DNA of 64,000 bases from Limnobacter humi (GTDB taxonomy: Bacteria; Pseudomonadota; Gammaproteobacteria; Burkholderiales; Burkholderiaceae_B), in contig NZ_JANIGO010000002.1 of the NCBI RefSeq assembly GCF_024518835.1, positions 377,522 to 441,521 on the forward strand, in the 5' to 3' direction. Of this stretch, positions 33,885 through 43,462 are shown piece after piece. The notes under the pieces were generated by a model. The model was not told the origin of the DNA. It made no database searches and saw only the letters and a program-made list of their open reading frames with translations. The translations under genes and the position numbers were made by a program. The first letter of the stretch is position 1. Each line of letters opens with the position of its first letter.

Positions 33885-33984
33885 GCAATCACTCCGAACC
33901 AGAACTGGCACAGAGGGTATCGCGATTGCAACAACCTTTAAATCAGGAAAAGCGTGTATTTAACGTTCTTTCTTCTCGGACCAC

Positions 33985-34015
33985 GGCCCATGCGCGTGCT
34001 CGGCGAACATGGGCC
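33985..34015. repeat. Inverted repeat GGCCCATG / CATGGGCC
   Basis: Eight-base perfect arms are separated by 15 bp, just beyond the 3' end of the VOC pseudogene. No T run follows, so intrinsic termination is uncertain. Confidence 0.5.
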
Positions 34016-34023
34016 AAGGCGAT

Positions 34024-34391
34024 TTAACCCATTTTAAAGAAATTCATTTTGTAGCCTTGCGGTGTGCGAAAGTAAGCCGCGTAAAAGCCAGGCATGCGCT
34101 CGCCAGGGGCGCCCTCACAGGTGCTGCCCAAGCGGAGGGCCAATTGGTACATTTGGTCGACCTGCTCACGGCTGCTGACCGGCATGGCCACCATGGTGCC
34201 GTTTCCGCAGGCCGCCGCTTTGCCATCAAAAGGCTTCATCACGCCAATGAAAGGTTTGCCCAGGTCGATGCCCCAAAACACGCCCCGGGCACCTCCAGAA
34301 GGCGCTTGGCACCCAGTGGCTGAAACAATTGGTCAAAAAATGCCGATGTCTTTTCCAGATCATCGGTGCCCAGCGTCACATATCCCAACAT
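34024..34391 (-). pseudogene. VOC-family (glyoxalase-like) gene with apparent single-base frameshift
   Basis: The start at 34391 has a perfect AAGGAG site and encodes MLGYVTLGTDDLEKTSAFFDQLF, shown only in part elsewhere, up to LLEVPG. The family then continues in a different frame: VFWGIDLGKPFIGVMKPFDG and on to PGERMPGFYAAYFRTPQG and KMNFFKMG. The frame changes at the CCCGGGGC tract near 34285. One missing G (five to four) would account for it. The two halves together give a complete VOC protein of about 122 residues. Either the gene is inactivated or the base is an assembly error. Confidence 0.8.
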
Positions 34392-34537
34392 TGTGTGTCT
34401 CCTTGTTCAACATCCATGCCTCCGACCATCCGGAGATGTTGGACATTATCACGGCATCGGGCAAATTTCCCGTCCATTTCGTTGTGAAATATGGCTCAAT
34501 AACACGGACCTGATATTCAATACCGATCCATCACACC

Positions 34538-36577
34538 ATGCACGACTCCCGTTTGACACAAGCACTCTTGGGCGCTGGCCTGTTGGGCATGGCCTTGCCC
34601 GCTCTGTCCCAGACTTCACCCGGCAACGCCCCATTGGATGATCTCGTGGTCACCGCTACCCGCGAGGCCAAAGACGCTTTTGATATTCCTGCATCGATTG
34701 ACAAGATCAACCAGGACACGCTGAACAGCGCTGGCGGGTTCCAGGTCAACCTGTCGGAAACGGGTTACCGCGTGCCAGGCCTGGTCATCAACAACCGGAA
34801 CAACTTTGCGCAGGACCTGCAAATTTCCATTCGGGGGTTTGGTGCACGTTCCACCTCTGGGGTTCGTGGTGTTCGCCTGTTCTCCGACGGCATTCCAGCC
34901 ACCATGCCGGATGGCTCTGGTCAAATTTCCCATTTCAGCTTGAGTTCCGCTGAATCGATTGAAGTGCTGCGCGGCCCGTTTTCCTCCTTGTACGGCAATT
35001 CATCGGGCGGCGTGATCAACATCACCACCCGGGACCCAGAACCCGGTCAACGACTGGAGGCCGGATTGGTCTTTGGATCGGACCATGCACGAAAAAGCAC
35101 GCTCCAGTTCAACACAGGCAGCGAAAATTTTGGCTGGGTGCTGGATGCGTCGCAATTTGAAACCAACGGTTACCGAGACCACAGCCAAGCTCGACGCGAC
35201 AACATCAACAGCAAAATGGTGTTCAAGCTGGACAGCACCAAGGTCACCTGGGTTGTGAATGCAGTCGACATTCCCGAAGCGCAGGACCCACTGGGCTTGA
35301 CTGCAGCACAACTGGCCAGCAATCGCCGGCAGGCGGGCACCAACGCGGTGGCTAGCAACAGCCGGAAAAGTGTTCAACAAATGCAGACCGGGTTGGTGAT
35401 TGACCACAGTTTCAATGCAGACACAGGGTTGGTGTTCACGCCGTATTCGGGCGAACGACAGATTCGGCAGGTGGTGGCCAGCGGCACCGTGATCGACCTG
35501 AACAACGATTTCTATGGCGCAGACCTGCGCCTGCGGCACCGGTTTGCGCTGCTGGGCGCACCATTGCTGCTGAACACTGGCTTGACAGCGGGTGTGCTGG
35601 AACAAACCCGGCAGGGGCAATCGGCAGAAAACCAACCCATCAACCGGTATGAACAAAATTCGGCCAGGCAGCTTGACCAGTATGTTCAAGCCGAGTGGCT
35701 GTTCAATGAGCAATGGAGTCTGCTTGCAGGGCTACGCAATTCGTCCATTGACATTGAATCCAAAGACCAGTTTTTGACCAATGGCGATGGCAGTGGTGCC
35801 AAAGACTACGGCAAGGTGACGACCAACTTGGGCGTGAATTATTACCTCAGCCCAACACAAAACCTGTATGCCGCGTATGGCCAAGGCTTTGAAACCCCAA
35901 CCCTGCTGGAAACCGCGTATCAAAATGTACCGGGTGCGCCCAACTTCAACCCCAACCTGAACGCCTCGGAAAGCCAGCAATATGAGGTGGGCTACAAAGC
36001 CCGCCATGGCAGCACCAAAGTGAATGCGGCCTTGTACGCCGTGGACACCCGCGACGAAATTGTGGTGAAGTCTGCAGCCGCTGGACTGACCTCCTTCCAG
36101 AATGCTGGCCGAACCTGGCGCCAAGGTGTGGAGCTTGGCCTGCAACATCGCTTCAATGCACAATGGGCAAGCGCCCTGGCGGCAAACTGGATCACTGCGG
36201 AATACAAATCCAGCAACACAGCGTTGACAGCCGGCAATGCGTTGCCATCCATTCCCAAGCAGAGCCTGTTCGGTGAACTGACCTATCAAGCTTCGGAACA
36301 GCTGGAAACTGCGGTGGAATACCGCCACATTGGCCGGATGTATGCCAATGACGCCAACACGGCACAAACGGACGCTGCAGACCTGCTGAACTGGCGCATC
36401 ACCCACAACCAATCCTTGGGTGATGGGTGGCGCTTGCGCACCTATGCACGGGTTGACAATGTGTTGGCGCAACGTTACGTGGGTTCTGTGATTGTGAACC
36501 AGGCGCAACAGCAGTTTTATGAGCCCGCAGCCGAACGGCAAGTGTTGGTGGGTGTTTCGGTGACACACCGGTGGTGA
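34538..36577 (+). CDS. TonB-dependent outer-membrane receptor
   Basis: The 679-residue protein has a signal peptide (cleavage near PALSQ), a TonB box-like segment (DDLVVTATR) and a plug domain (ISIRGFGARSTSGVRGVRLF, VLRGPFSSLYGNSSGGVINI). About 22 beta strands follow, with the usual C-terminal aromatic (SVTHRW). Such receptors import siderophores, heme, cobalamin or other large ligands. No siderophore or TonB genes are close, and no Fur box was recognised. The ligand is unknown. An attenuator-like terminator and tRNA-Arg follow downstream. Confidence 0.92.
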   Translation: MHDSRLTQALLGAGLLGMALPALSQTSPGNAPLDDLVVTATREAKDAFDIPASIDKINQDTLNSAGGFQVNLSETGYRVPGLVINNRNNFAQDLQISIRGFGARSTSGVRGVRLFSDGIPATMPDGSGQISHFSLSSAESIEVLRGPFSSLYGNSSGGVINITTRDPEPGQRLEAGLVFGSDHARKSTLQFNTGSENFGWVLDASQFETNGYRDHSQARRDNINSKMVFKLDSTKVTWVVNAVDIPEAQDPLGLTAAQLASNRRQAGTNAVASNSRKSVQQMQTGLVIDHSFNADTGLVFTPYSGERQIRQVVASGTVIDLNNDFYGADLRLRHRFALLGAPLLLNTGLTAGVLEQTRQGQSAENQPINRYEQNSARQLDQYVQAEWLFNEQWSLLAGLRNSSIDIESKDQFLTNGDGSGAKDYGKVTTNLGVNYYLSPTQNLYAAYGQGFETPTLLETAYQNVPGAPNFNPNLNASESQQYEVGYKARHGSTKVNAALYAVDTRDEIVVKSAAAGLTSFQNAGRTWRQGVELGLQHRFNAQWASALAANWITAEYKSSNTALTAGNALPSIPKQSLFGELTYQASEQLETAVEYRHIGRMYANDANTAQTDAADLLNWRITHNQSLGDGWRLRTYARVDNVLAQRYVGSVIVNQAQQQFYEPAAERQVLVGVSVTHRW

Positions 36578-36598
36578 GCGAATTTGCATGCCAGATGT

Positions 36599-36631
36599 AA
36601 AAAAGCCCGTCTCAATGAGACGGGCTTTTTT
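36599..36631. terminator. Bidirectional terminator between the TonB receptor and tRNA-Arg genes
   Basis: The 13-bp stem AAAAGCCCGTCTC / GAGACGGGCTTTT with loop AAT is followed by more T. It serves both convergent transcripts. Confidence 0.92.
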
Positions 36632-36641
36632 GTACTGCATT

Positions 36642-36718
36642 TGGTGCGGCTGGCAGGATTCGAACCCACGACCCCTTGGTTCGTAGCCAAGTACTCTATC
36701 CAACTGAGCTACAGCCGC
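36642..36718 (-). tRNA. tRNA-Arg (anticodon ACG)
   Basis: A 77-nt cloverleaf is read on the reverse strand, including encoded CCA. The acceptor GCGGCTG pairs with CAGCCGC. The D arm contains AGCTCAGTTGGA, the anticodon loop is CTACGAA within a TTGG/CCAA stem, and the T loop is GTTCGAATC. The wobble A is normally edited to inosine by TadA. Confidence 0.97.
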
Positions 36719-36808
36719 TGTGAAGAAGCGAGATTATGCATGAAAGCGTGCGTTGGCGCAAGACGGTGTTGTCATTTTCAAGAAAATATTTGAATCCGAT
36801 GCATCCCG

Positions 36809-38305
36809 TCAAACACCATACTGGGCAGCCAATGCCCTGAACTGCATCTCCTGACGATCCAACTCCGCATCGCTCCAACCCAATTCGTCCTGCAGGGTTG
36901 CACGAACCGAAAACAGGCAATCCAACGCAGCGGCGCTGTCGAGAAACAGAGCGCGGCTGCGTCGTGCCAACACGTCCTCAATGGTCATGGCCATCTCCTC
37001 GAGCACCGCTTGCGAAATCTCGGCCTGCGTGAGTTGCAGGCGGGGGTGCAAACGGGCCTCTGGATTGCGGTTGGGCAAGTCATCCTCCAAACGCAGCATG
37101 CGGGTTCGGCTGGGTTTGTTGCGAAGGGCCAATTGCCTGCACACCAGGTTGACCACCTCTTCAGCCATGCTGCGGTAAGTGGTCCATTTGCCGCCGGTGA
37201 TGGTGATCAGACCACTGTCTGCCGTGGCAATGGTGTGTTCGCGGGAAATGCTTTTCGTATCACCAGCCCCGCCCTGTTTCACCAATGGCCGCAGGCCCAC
37301 AAACACGCTGCGTACATCGGCCAGCGTGGGAGCCGTGGCCAGGTACTGTCCAGCCGTGGTCAAGATAAACGCCACTTCACCGGGCAATGCGTTGGGCTCA
37401 AAGGGTGCATCCTGGCGAGGTGTGTCTGTGGTGCCAATCAATGTTTTTCCCAACCAAGGCACGACAAACAACACACGGCCGTCGCTGGTCTTGGGCACCA
37501 GCAAAGCATCCTGCGCCGGGTAAAAATGCTGGTCCACCACCACGTGCACGCCCTGGCTGGGGCTCAGCATGGGTTTGGCCGCTGGGTTGTCCAATTGACG
37601 AAGCTCATCCACCCACACACCGGTGGCATTGATCACCGCCCTGGCCTTCAGGCTCATCTCATGCGCCGTAAAGGCGTCTCGAACCTTCACACCAGTGATT
37701 TTTCCCGATTCCTTGTCAAAGCCCACCACGGGCAAATAATTCAGTGCAACACCACCGAGCTTGAACACGGTTTTCATCAAAGCGACAGCCAGTCGGGCAT
37801 CGTCAAACTGTGCGTCAAAATACCGCACGCCACCACCCAGCTTGTCCTGTCGAATGGTGGGCACAGCTTGAATCACCGACTGACGGTCCATCGTCCGGGT
37901 TGGCCCCACACTGAGTTTTCCAGCCAGCAAGTCGTACATTTTCAGGCCGATCCAGTAAAACATTTTCTGGAACCAGCTGCTCACCGGAATGACAAAAGCC
38001 AACGGCTTGACCAGATTGGGCGCATTCATCAACATGCGGCCACGTTCCTCCAAAGCCTCGCGCACCAGGCTGAAATTGCCCTGGGCCAGGTACCGCACAC
38101 CACCATGGGCCAGCTTGGTTGCCCGTGAACTGGTGCCCTTGGCGAAATCATTGGCCTCCACCAGCAATACACTCAAGCCCCGACTAGCGGCATCCACGGC
38201 GCTACCTAAACCAGTGGCACCACCACCGATCACAATCAGGTCCCATTCAAACCCGGCAGAGGCTTTTTGCTTCACCGCCTCCAGGTGTTGTTTGCGGCTA
38301 AGCAT
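36809..38305 (-). CDS. glpD: Aerobic glycerol-3-phosphate dehydrogenase
   Basis: Starting at 38305 (AAGGATGGG upstream), the 498-residue FAD enzyme has [60 protein letters not shown] and [10 protein letters not shown]. The C-terminal DAO_C domain is present. It oxidises sn-glycerol-3-phosphate to dihydroxyacetone phosphate and feeds electrons to quinone at the membrane. It overlaps the end of glpK by 8 bp, so kinase and dehydrogenase form an operon. No glpF or glpR is adjacent. Length and motifs are typical. Confidence 0.95.
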   Translation of the reverse strand: MLSRKQHLEAVKQKASAGFEWDLIVIGGGATGLGSAVDAASRGLSVLLVEANDFAKGTSSRATKLAHGGVRYLAQGNFSLVREALEERGRMLMNAPNLVKPLAFVIPVSSWFQKMFYWIGLKMYDLLAGKLSVGPTRTMDRQSVIQAVPTIRQDKLGGGVRYFDAQFDDARLAVALMKTVFKLGGVALNYLPVVGFDKESGKITGVKVRDAFTAHEMSLKARAVINATGVWVDELRQLDNPAAKPMLSPSQGVHVVVDQHFYPAQDALLVPKTSDGRVLFVVPWLGKTLIGTTDTPRQDAPFEPNALPGEVAFILTTAGQYLATAPTLADVRSVFVGLRPLVKQGGAGDTKSISREHTIATADSGLITITGGKWTTYRSMAEEVVNLVCRQLALRNKPSRTRMLRLEDDLPNRNPEARLHPRLQLTQAEISQAVLEEMAMTIEDVLARRSRALFLDSAAALDCLFSVRATLQDELGWSDAELDRQEMQFRALAAQYGV

Positions 38306-39788
38306 CGGCCCATCCTTTTGCACGTTCTACAGCGCGGTGCCAACGATCCAGCAAGGCACCCCGTTCATCAATTCCCATCGCAGGCTCAAAACGAGCATCC
38401 ACCGTCCAGTTGGCCTTCAGGCTGTCCAAACCATCGAACACCCCCACGGCCAAACCGGCCAGGTAGGCTGCGCCCAAGGCGGTGGTCTCGGTCACTGTGG
38501 GGCGCACCACCGGCACGCCCAGCAAATCAGCCTGGATCTGCATCAACAAACCATTGTTGGACGCCCCACCATCCACCCGCAATTCGCACAAGGGCGCAGC
38601 ACCGTCACGCTGCATGGCTTGCACCAGGTCCACAGTCTGCAGGGCAATGCTCTCCAACGCGGCGCGTGCAATGTGCGCTTTCGTGGTACCGCGGGTCATG
38701 CCCACCAGCGTGCCGCGGGCATAGGGATCCCAATGCGGGGCTCCCAAACCAGCAAAGGCCGGCACCAGGCAAACACCATCGGTGCTGGGTACACTGGCAG
38801 CCAGGGGCTCCACCTCAGCAGCGTGTTGGATCATGCCCAAACCATCCCGCAGCCATTGCACCACAGCCCCACCCATGAACACGCTGCCTTCCAGCATGTA
38901 ATGGGTTTGGCCGTTCATGCGCCATCCCACCGTGGTCAGCAACCGGTTGTGGCTTTCAACAACCTCGGCACCCGTGTTCAACAACATGAAGCAACCGGTA
39001 CCGTAGGTGTTTTTGGCTTCGCCCGGTGCAAAGGCAGTTTGTCCAAAGGTAGCCGCCTGTTGATCACCGGCCGCCGCGGCGATCGGAATGGGCGCCCCCA
39101 GCAGGCTGGCATCACACTGCGCCATCAGGCCGCTGGAATCCACAATGGTGGGCAACACGCTGCGGGGCACATTGAACAGTTCGAGCAGTTCATCGTCCCA
39201 CTGCAGGCTGTGAATATTCAGCAACATGGTGCGTGAGGCGTTACTCACATCAGTCACGTGGGCAGCGCCCCGCGTCAGGCTCCAAATCAACCAGCAATCG
39301 ATGGTGCCAAAGGCCAGCTCCCCAGCCTGTGCCATGGCCCGCGCGCCGGCCACATGGTCCAGAATCCAGCTCAACTTGGTGGCGGAGAAATATGCATCCG
39401 TCTCCAATCCAGTGCTGCGTTTAATCAAAGGTGCCTTGCCCTGCTCACGCAGCCTGTCGCAGGTTGCAGCCGTTCGGCGGTCCTGCCACACGATGGCGTT
39501 GTACACCGGTTGTCCGGTTTTACGGTTCCACACCACCGTGGTTTCGCGCTGGTTGGTAATCCCAATCGCAGCAATATCACGCCCTTGCAAGCCAGCCTGT
39601 TGCATGGCCTTCTGCGCGCAAGCCAGTTGGGTGTTCCAAATGTCCATCGGCCGGTGCTCCACCCACCCTGCTTTTGGAAAAATTTGCTCAAACTCCTGCT
39701 GTGCACTGGCCACCACGCGGGCAGTCTCGTCGAACACGATGGCACGCGAACTGGTGGTTCCCTGATCCAGGGCCAAGATGTATCCCAT
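38298..39788 (-). CDS. glpK: Glycerol kinase
   Basis: The 496-residue FGGY kinase starts after AAGGAG. It shows [16 protein letters not shown] (phosphate 1), [35 protein letters not shown] and VDGGASNN. It phosphorylates glycerol to glycerol-3-phosphate in the cytoplasm. It lies 28 bp after the alpha/beta-hydrolase gene and overlaps glpD, so the three genes are likely one transcript. No glycerol facilitator is visible in the window. Confidence 0.96.
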   Translation of the reverse strand: MGYILALDQGTTSSRAIVFDETARVVASAQQEFEQIFPKAGWVEHRPMDIWNTQLACAQKAMQQAGLQGRDIAAIGITNQRETTVVWNRKTGQPVYNAIVWQDRRTAATCDRLREQGKAPLIKRSTGLETDAYFSATKLSWILDHVAGARAMAQAGELAFGTIDCWLIWSLTRGAAHVTDVSNASRTMLLNIHSLQWDDELLELFNVPRSVLPTIVDSSGLMAQCDASLLGAPIPIAAAAGDQQAATFGQTAFAPGEAKNTYGTGCFMLLNTGAEVVESHNRLLTTVGWRMNGQTHYMLEGSVFMGGAVVQWLRDGLGMIQHAAEVEPLAASVPSTDGVCLVPAFAGLGAPHWDPYARGTLVGMTRGTTKAHIARAALESIALQTVDLVQAMQRDGAAPLCELRVDGGASNNGLLMQIQADLLGVPVVRPTVTETTALGAAYLAGLAVGVFDGLDSLKANWTVDARFEPAMGIDERGALLDRWHRAVERAKGWADA

Positions 39789-39816
39789 GAACGGTCTCCT
39801 TTGTCTGAATGGATTG

Positions 39817-41049
39817 TTATTGGTTCAAGGTGTCGTAAATGGTTTGCATCAAGGCCTTGTAGAACGCTCGCCTTGGAAAGTCATTCTTGCCCAGATTAAA
39901 GGTTTTGTAACTGACCGCCCAATGGTGCGCCCGAACCGCACCCAGGTGGACAATGCGTTCCGCCGGAATGTGGGGTGGATGAGGGATCAGATTATCGGTC
40001 ATCACCACCTGGCCGTCGTTGTAAATCGAAATCGGGTCGCTGACCTTGGCTTGCAGCCACATGGTGTAATCGTCCAGATTGAACTGCCACCAGCGGCGTT
40101 TGTAGTCGCTCAACGGCAACACGGCACTGACCGAAAAATAGTGCAAGTGCGCAGGCAGATTTTTGGCATACTCGGCGATTTTTTCCTGTCGAACAGCCCG
40201 CGTGAGAGAACGCACACCGCCTTCCATGTCGTCTTGAAACTGGCGCGTGGGCATCCCCACCAGTTTGCTGAGCCACGGGTGCTTTCTGCACCGCTGGACC
40301 AGCTTGGGGATGTACACCAGCTTGGATTCCGGTCGCATCACATCATCAGCCAAGTATGAACCACCAATGGCGCCGCACAGGGCAAGCATGCCACGGGTGT
40401 TTTTCAAGATGAATTCATCTGGAAAATGCCGGGCATTCATGCCAGCTAACAGCTCCAGCGACAAGGGGCATCCATAAGAGTACCCCATGAAAAACAATTG
40501 ATACCCCTCTTCCTCCACCCAACGCCTCAGGGTCACGCTGTTGTGCAATAGGTCAAACAGGGCAGGCACAATGTGAGAAGAATCCGCGTTGCTACGGGGA
40601 TAGCGCGCATACACCAGTTTGAAACCCGCACCCTGTGCATACAGTGTCTCCTGACTGGGCTCACCCTTTGCGCCTGGACTTAACATCAACACTTCGTGCG
40701 GCGAATCTTTACGCTCCACCTCCTCATGCAGAGAAAGGTTTTTCAGTGTCTCGTGGGTAAATCCGGGCACCAGCACAATGATGGTTTTGTTGTTGCTGTA
40801 AAAGGACCGATCCACAAACCGATCCCCAGCAAAACAAGCCTCTTGGGCCTCCTGAATATCCTGCTCGGTTAGTGCCAGCCGGCTAAAATCCTGATCACGC
40901 TGCGCACCCAGGACATTCAGATCGGTGGGCTTGTGGGGCCGCCAAACATAGTTGAGCATCTGCGCTGGCGTGTAACCGGCATCACCCAAATAACCAACAA
41001 AATGCCGAAAAAACTGCCGAGCCCCAGGCGCAGGATGAAGCGTACTCAT
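39817..41049 (-). CDS. Alpha/beta-hydrolase-like protein, first gene of the glp operon
   Basis: The 410-residue protein has a good ribosome site (CGGAG). It contains [12 protein letters not shown] as the likely oxyanion region and GYSYG (GxSxG), whose central Ser is the presumed nucleophile. There is no signal peptide, so it acts in the cytoplasm. I do not recognise a named family. The sequence ([19 protein letters not shown]) is unlike common lipases. Its position 28 bp ahead of glpK suggests that it releases glycerol or a glycerol derivative from an ester, but this is inference from context. Confidence 0.75.
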   Translation of the reverse strand: MSTLHPAPGARQFFRHFVGYLGDAGYTPAQMLNYVWRPHKPTDLNVLGAQRDQDFSRLALTEQDIQEAQEACFAGDRFVDRSFYSNNKTIIVLVPGFTHETLKNLSLHEEVERKDSPHEVLMLSPGAKGEPSQETLYAQGAGFKLVYARYPRSNADSSHIVPALFDLLHNSVTLRRWVEEEGYQLFFMGYSYGCPLSLELLAGMNARHFPDEFILKNTRGMLALCGAIGGSYLADDVMRPESKLVYIPKLVQRCRKHPWLSKLVGMPTRQFQDDMEGGVRSLTRAVRQEKIAEYAKNLPAHLHYFSVSAVLPLSDYKRRWWQFNLDDYTMWLQAKVSDPISIYNDGQVVMTDNLIPHPPHIPAERIVHLGAVRAHHWAVSYKTFNLGKNDFPRRAFYKALMQTIYDTLNQ

Positions 41050-41106
41050 GTTTGTCTCCGTTGGTGTTTTTATCGTGTGTGCGAGCAGCCTGTGCTGCCT
41101 CGGTCG

Positions 41107-41529
41107 TTATTGACGCTGCCCGGTGGTTGTCCAGCGCCTCACATGCTTGTTCAAAAACTGCTGCAAACCAACCGCTTCAAACAGGTCTACCCGCCACTCA
41201 TGCCGCTGCAATTGATCGTGATTCAACCAGAGGTACGTATCCACTTGCAGTGGCTCCTTGAGGCTTTCAAGCTGCACCGCAATGGTCTGGCGAGTGTATT
41301 CAGGCCCTTCAAAAGCATCCAGCCGTTCGATGTCCTCAGGGGTTACGTCCAACCAGACCATGCCCTGAACCTGCGCACCGGCTTGCTCAACCATGGCCGG
41401 GTAATCTTCTTGGGGCACCGCGTAACGGGCATAGCCCACAGCCGTCGCGGGCTGCCGGGCATACTGGCCTTTCACCACCTGTTGCCACACGGGCAAATAC
41501 ATCAGCGAACCGTAGACAAACACATGCAT
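41107..41529 (-). CDS. Gamma-glutamylcyclotransferase-fold (AIG2-like) protein
   Basis: The 140-residue protein has the substrate-loop motif VFVYGSLM at the N-terminus. It also has the family Glu in LDAFEGPEY (E74), matching the catalytic Glu of gamma-glutamyl(amine) cyclotransferases. A GGAGAG site precedes the ATG. Such proteins remove gamma-glutamyl groups from amines or peptides, but many bacterial members are untested. It lies 57 bp upstream of the alpha/beta-hydrolase gene on the same strand and could lead that operon. Confidence 0.82.
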   Translation of the reverse strand: MHVFVYGSLMYLPVWQQVVKGQYARQPATAVGYARYAVPQEDYPAMVEQAGAQVQGMVWLDVTPEDIERLDAFEGPEYTRQTIAVQLESLKEPLQVDTYLWLNHDQLQRHEWRVDLFEAVGLQQFLNKHVRRWTTTGQRQ

Positions 41530-41648
41530 GCCAGCCTCTCCGGTGAGTCAAGGCTTGAATGGTACCTTTGCTGGGCGGTTTTGGATTACAGTCAGTAAAA
41601 CTTTAGACCGAACATTCGATAACACAACAACACCACCGGAGGAGACCT

Positions 41649-42422
41649 GTGAAATCACTGCAAGACCTGTTCAACCTGAATGGCCAAGTGGCCCTGATTA
41701 CCGGCGCAACCCGAGGCATTGGGTTGGCTTGTGCAGAGTTGTTGGCCGCCCATGGGGCAACCGTGATCATTTCCAGCCGAAAAGCCGACAGTTGTGCAGC
41801 GGTGGCTCAAACCCTGACTGACAAAGGCTTCAAAGCTGTGCCGATGGCTTGCCACTTGGGTGAAATGGCTGAGATTGAAGCCCTCTGGAAACAGATTGAG
41901 CAGCAGTTTGGTCGGCTGGATATTTTGGTCAACAATGGCGCAACCAACCCACACTTCGGGCCCATATTCGATACCGACCTGTCCGCCTTTCAAAAAACAG
42001 TGGATGTGAACATTCGGGGTTATTTCTACATGAGCAGTCTGGGTTACAAACTGATGGCCAAACACGGTGGCGGCAGCATCATCAATGTGGCGTCCGTCAA
42101 TGGGGTTATTCCTGGTTTGTACCAAGGCATTTATTCCATCACCAAGGCGGCCGTTATCTCCATGACGAAAGCATTCGCCAAAGAATGTGCACCCGCCAAG
42201 GTTCGCGTCAATGCCATTCTGCCGGGGGCAACCGACACCAAGTTCGCCTCTGCACTGGTCAACAACGATGCCATTCGAAATGCACTGCTTCAGCATGTCC
42301 CCATGAACCGAATTGCCCAACCGTCGGAGATGGCCGGCACGGTGCTTTACCTGGCCTCGGAAGCCTCCACCTACACCACGGGTGCCTGCATCAATGTGGA
42401 TGGGGGCTACCTGGTGGCTTAA
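41649..42422 (+). CDS. Short-chain dehydrogenase/reductase
   Basis: A GTG start is supported by a strong GGAGGAG site 6 bases upstream. The 257-residue classical SDR has TGATRGIG (18-25), NNGA, S149, Y162-x3-K166 and the C-terminal GACINVDGGYLVA. It is likely NADP-dependent because R44 follows the second strand. It is a single gene, flanked downstream by a GC-rich hairpin. The substrate (often a 3-hydroxyacyl group or a sugar) cannot be inferred. Confidence 0.92.
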   Translation: MKSLQDLFNLNGQVALITGATRGIGLACAELLAAHGATVIISSRKADSCAAVAQTLTDKGFKAVPMACHLGEMAEIEALWKQIEQQFGRLDILVNNGATNPHFGPIFDTDLSAFQKTVDVNIRGYFYMSSLGYKLMAKHGGGSIINVASVNGVIPGLYQGIYSITKAAVISMTKAFAKECAPAKVRVNAILPGATDTKFASALVNNDAIRNALLQHVPMNRIAQPSEMAGTVLYLASEASTYTTGACINVDGGYLVA

Positions 42423-42440
42423 CCCTGTTTAAGACTGGAA

Positions 42441-42462
42441 ATGGGGGGCAAACACCCCCCAT
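42441..42462 (+). terminator. GC-rich hairpin after the SDR gene, possible terminator
   Basis: ATGGGGGG and CCCCCCAT form an 8-bp stem with a 6-base loop, 19 bp after the stop. The T-poor tail makes intrinsic termination less certain. Confidence 0.55.
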
Positions 42463-42547
42463 TCACCTTTGTTGACGATTCAGGGATGGCAGCGTGCGCA
42501 GGGACTTGCTAGGCTGGTTTTGTCTGGCCAACGTCCCGGAGCACACC

Positions 42548-43387
42548 ATGAGTACCAAGCTGCAGACCATTCTTCAAGCCGCCTGTTCCCTGCCTTCCAT
42601 TCCACGTGCTGTACAAGAGGTGTTGGGACTGCTGGAAAAACCGGACCTGACCATCGGCGAACTGGCTGAGGCACTGTCCCACGACCCGGTGATGAGCGCC
42701 AAAGTGCTGCGGCTGGCCAACTCGGCTTATTTCGGCGTTCAACGCGAGGTGGACACGGTTGAGAGCGCAGCGCTCATGATCGGGATTGATTCCATCCGGA
42801 CCATGGTGCTGGCCTCGGGCATGATGGACACATTCAAGGACATGGCCCGGTTTGACCGTCAGCGGTTCTGGACCATCTCCCTGCTGTCAGCGTACATTGC
42901 CCGCGATCTGGCCAACTCGGTCGGCCTGAACGGCAACAAGGCTTACACCGCCTCGCTCATTCATGGCCTGGGCGTTCTGGCCATTCACAAAGCCCTGCCC
43001 GACCTTGCCGATCAAATTGATCAAAATTGCAAAGACGAATGCCCCTATGACCGTGCCGATGTTGAAAACGCATTGCTGGGCTTTCACCACGGCGAGGTGA
43101 GTGCCGAAATCGCCAAAGGCTGGAAACTGCCCGAGGACATTGGCGAATCCATACGCCAATACCCACACCCCCGTCGAACCGGCCCCTATAGCCTGTCTAG
43201 CATTGTTCACTTGAGCGTGGCATTGGCCATGGACCTGACCGACGACATGCCCGAAGAATTGTGGGTGGATAACCTGGACAGCAGTGTGGAAGAGTTGCTC
43301 AGTACCACACTGGACAATTTGAAAACCCTGCGCCCGCGCTTTGACAAATCCCGGGAGTTTGTGGAAATGCTGGTGACCACCCACTGA
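42548..43387 (+). CDS. HDOD-domain signalling protein
   Basis: Starting at 42548 (GGAG upstream), the 279-residue protein has the HDOD fold: LPSIPRAVQEVLGLLEKPDL, LSHDPVMSAKVLRLANSAYFG and LIHGLGVLAIHKALP. The usual HD pair is replaced by H-G, as in this non-catalytic class. HDOD proteins act in chemotaxis, motility and stress signalling by protein contacts. It is transcribed alone and convergent with the AdeT-like gene. The partner is unknown. Confidence 0.88.
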   Translation: MSTKLQTILQAACSLPSIPRAVQEVLGLLEKPDLTIGELAEALSHDPVMSAKVLRLANSAYFGVQREVDTVESAALMIGIDSIRTMVLASGMMDTFKDMARFDRQRFWTISLLSAYIARDLANSVGLNGNKAYTASLIHGLGVLAIHKALPDLADQIDQNCKDECPYDRADVENALLGFHHGEVSAEIAKGWKLPEDIGESIRQYPHPRRTGPYSLSSIVHLSVALAMDLTDDMPEELWVDNLDSSVEELLSTTLDNLKTLRPRFDKSREFVEMLVTTH

Positions 43388-43429
43388 CGGCGTGGTCACC
43401 TCAACGGGATCCGATGTGCCCACTGGCGA

Positions 43430-43462
43430 CTCAGTTCCAGCTCAGTTCCAGCTCAGTTCCAG
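43430..43462. repeat. Three tandem copies of an 11-bp repeat
   Basis: CTCAGTTCCAG occurs three times head to tail. The last copy contains the stop region of the AdeT-like gene on the reverse strand. It looks like slippage duplication at a gene end. Confidence 0.9.

Noticed and set aside
37010-38128. Long frame opposite glpD
   Set aside because: glpD is complete with all FAD motifs, and the opposite frame gives low-similarity His/Gln-rich sequence.
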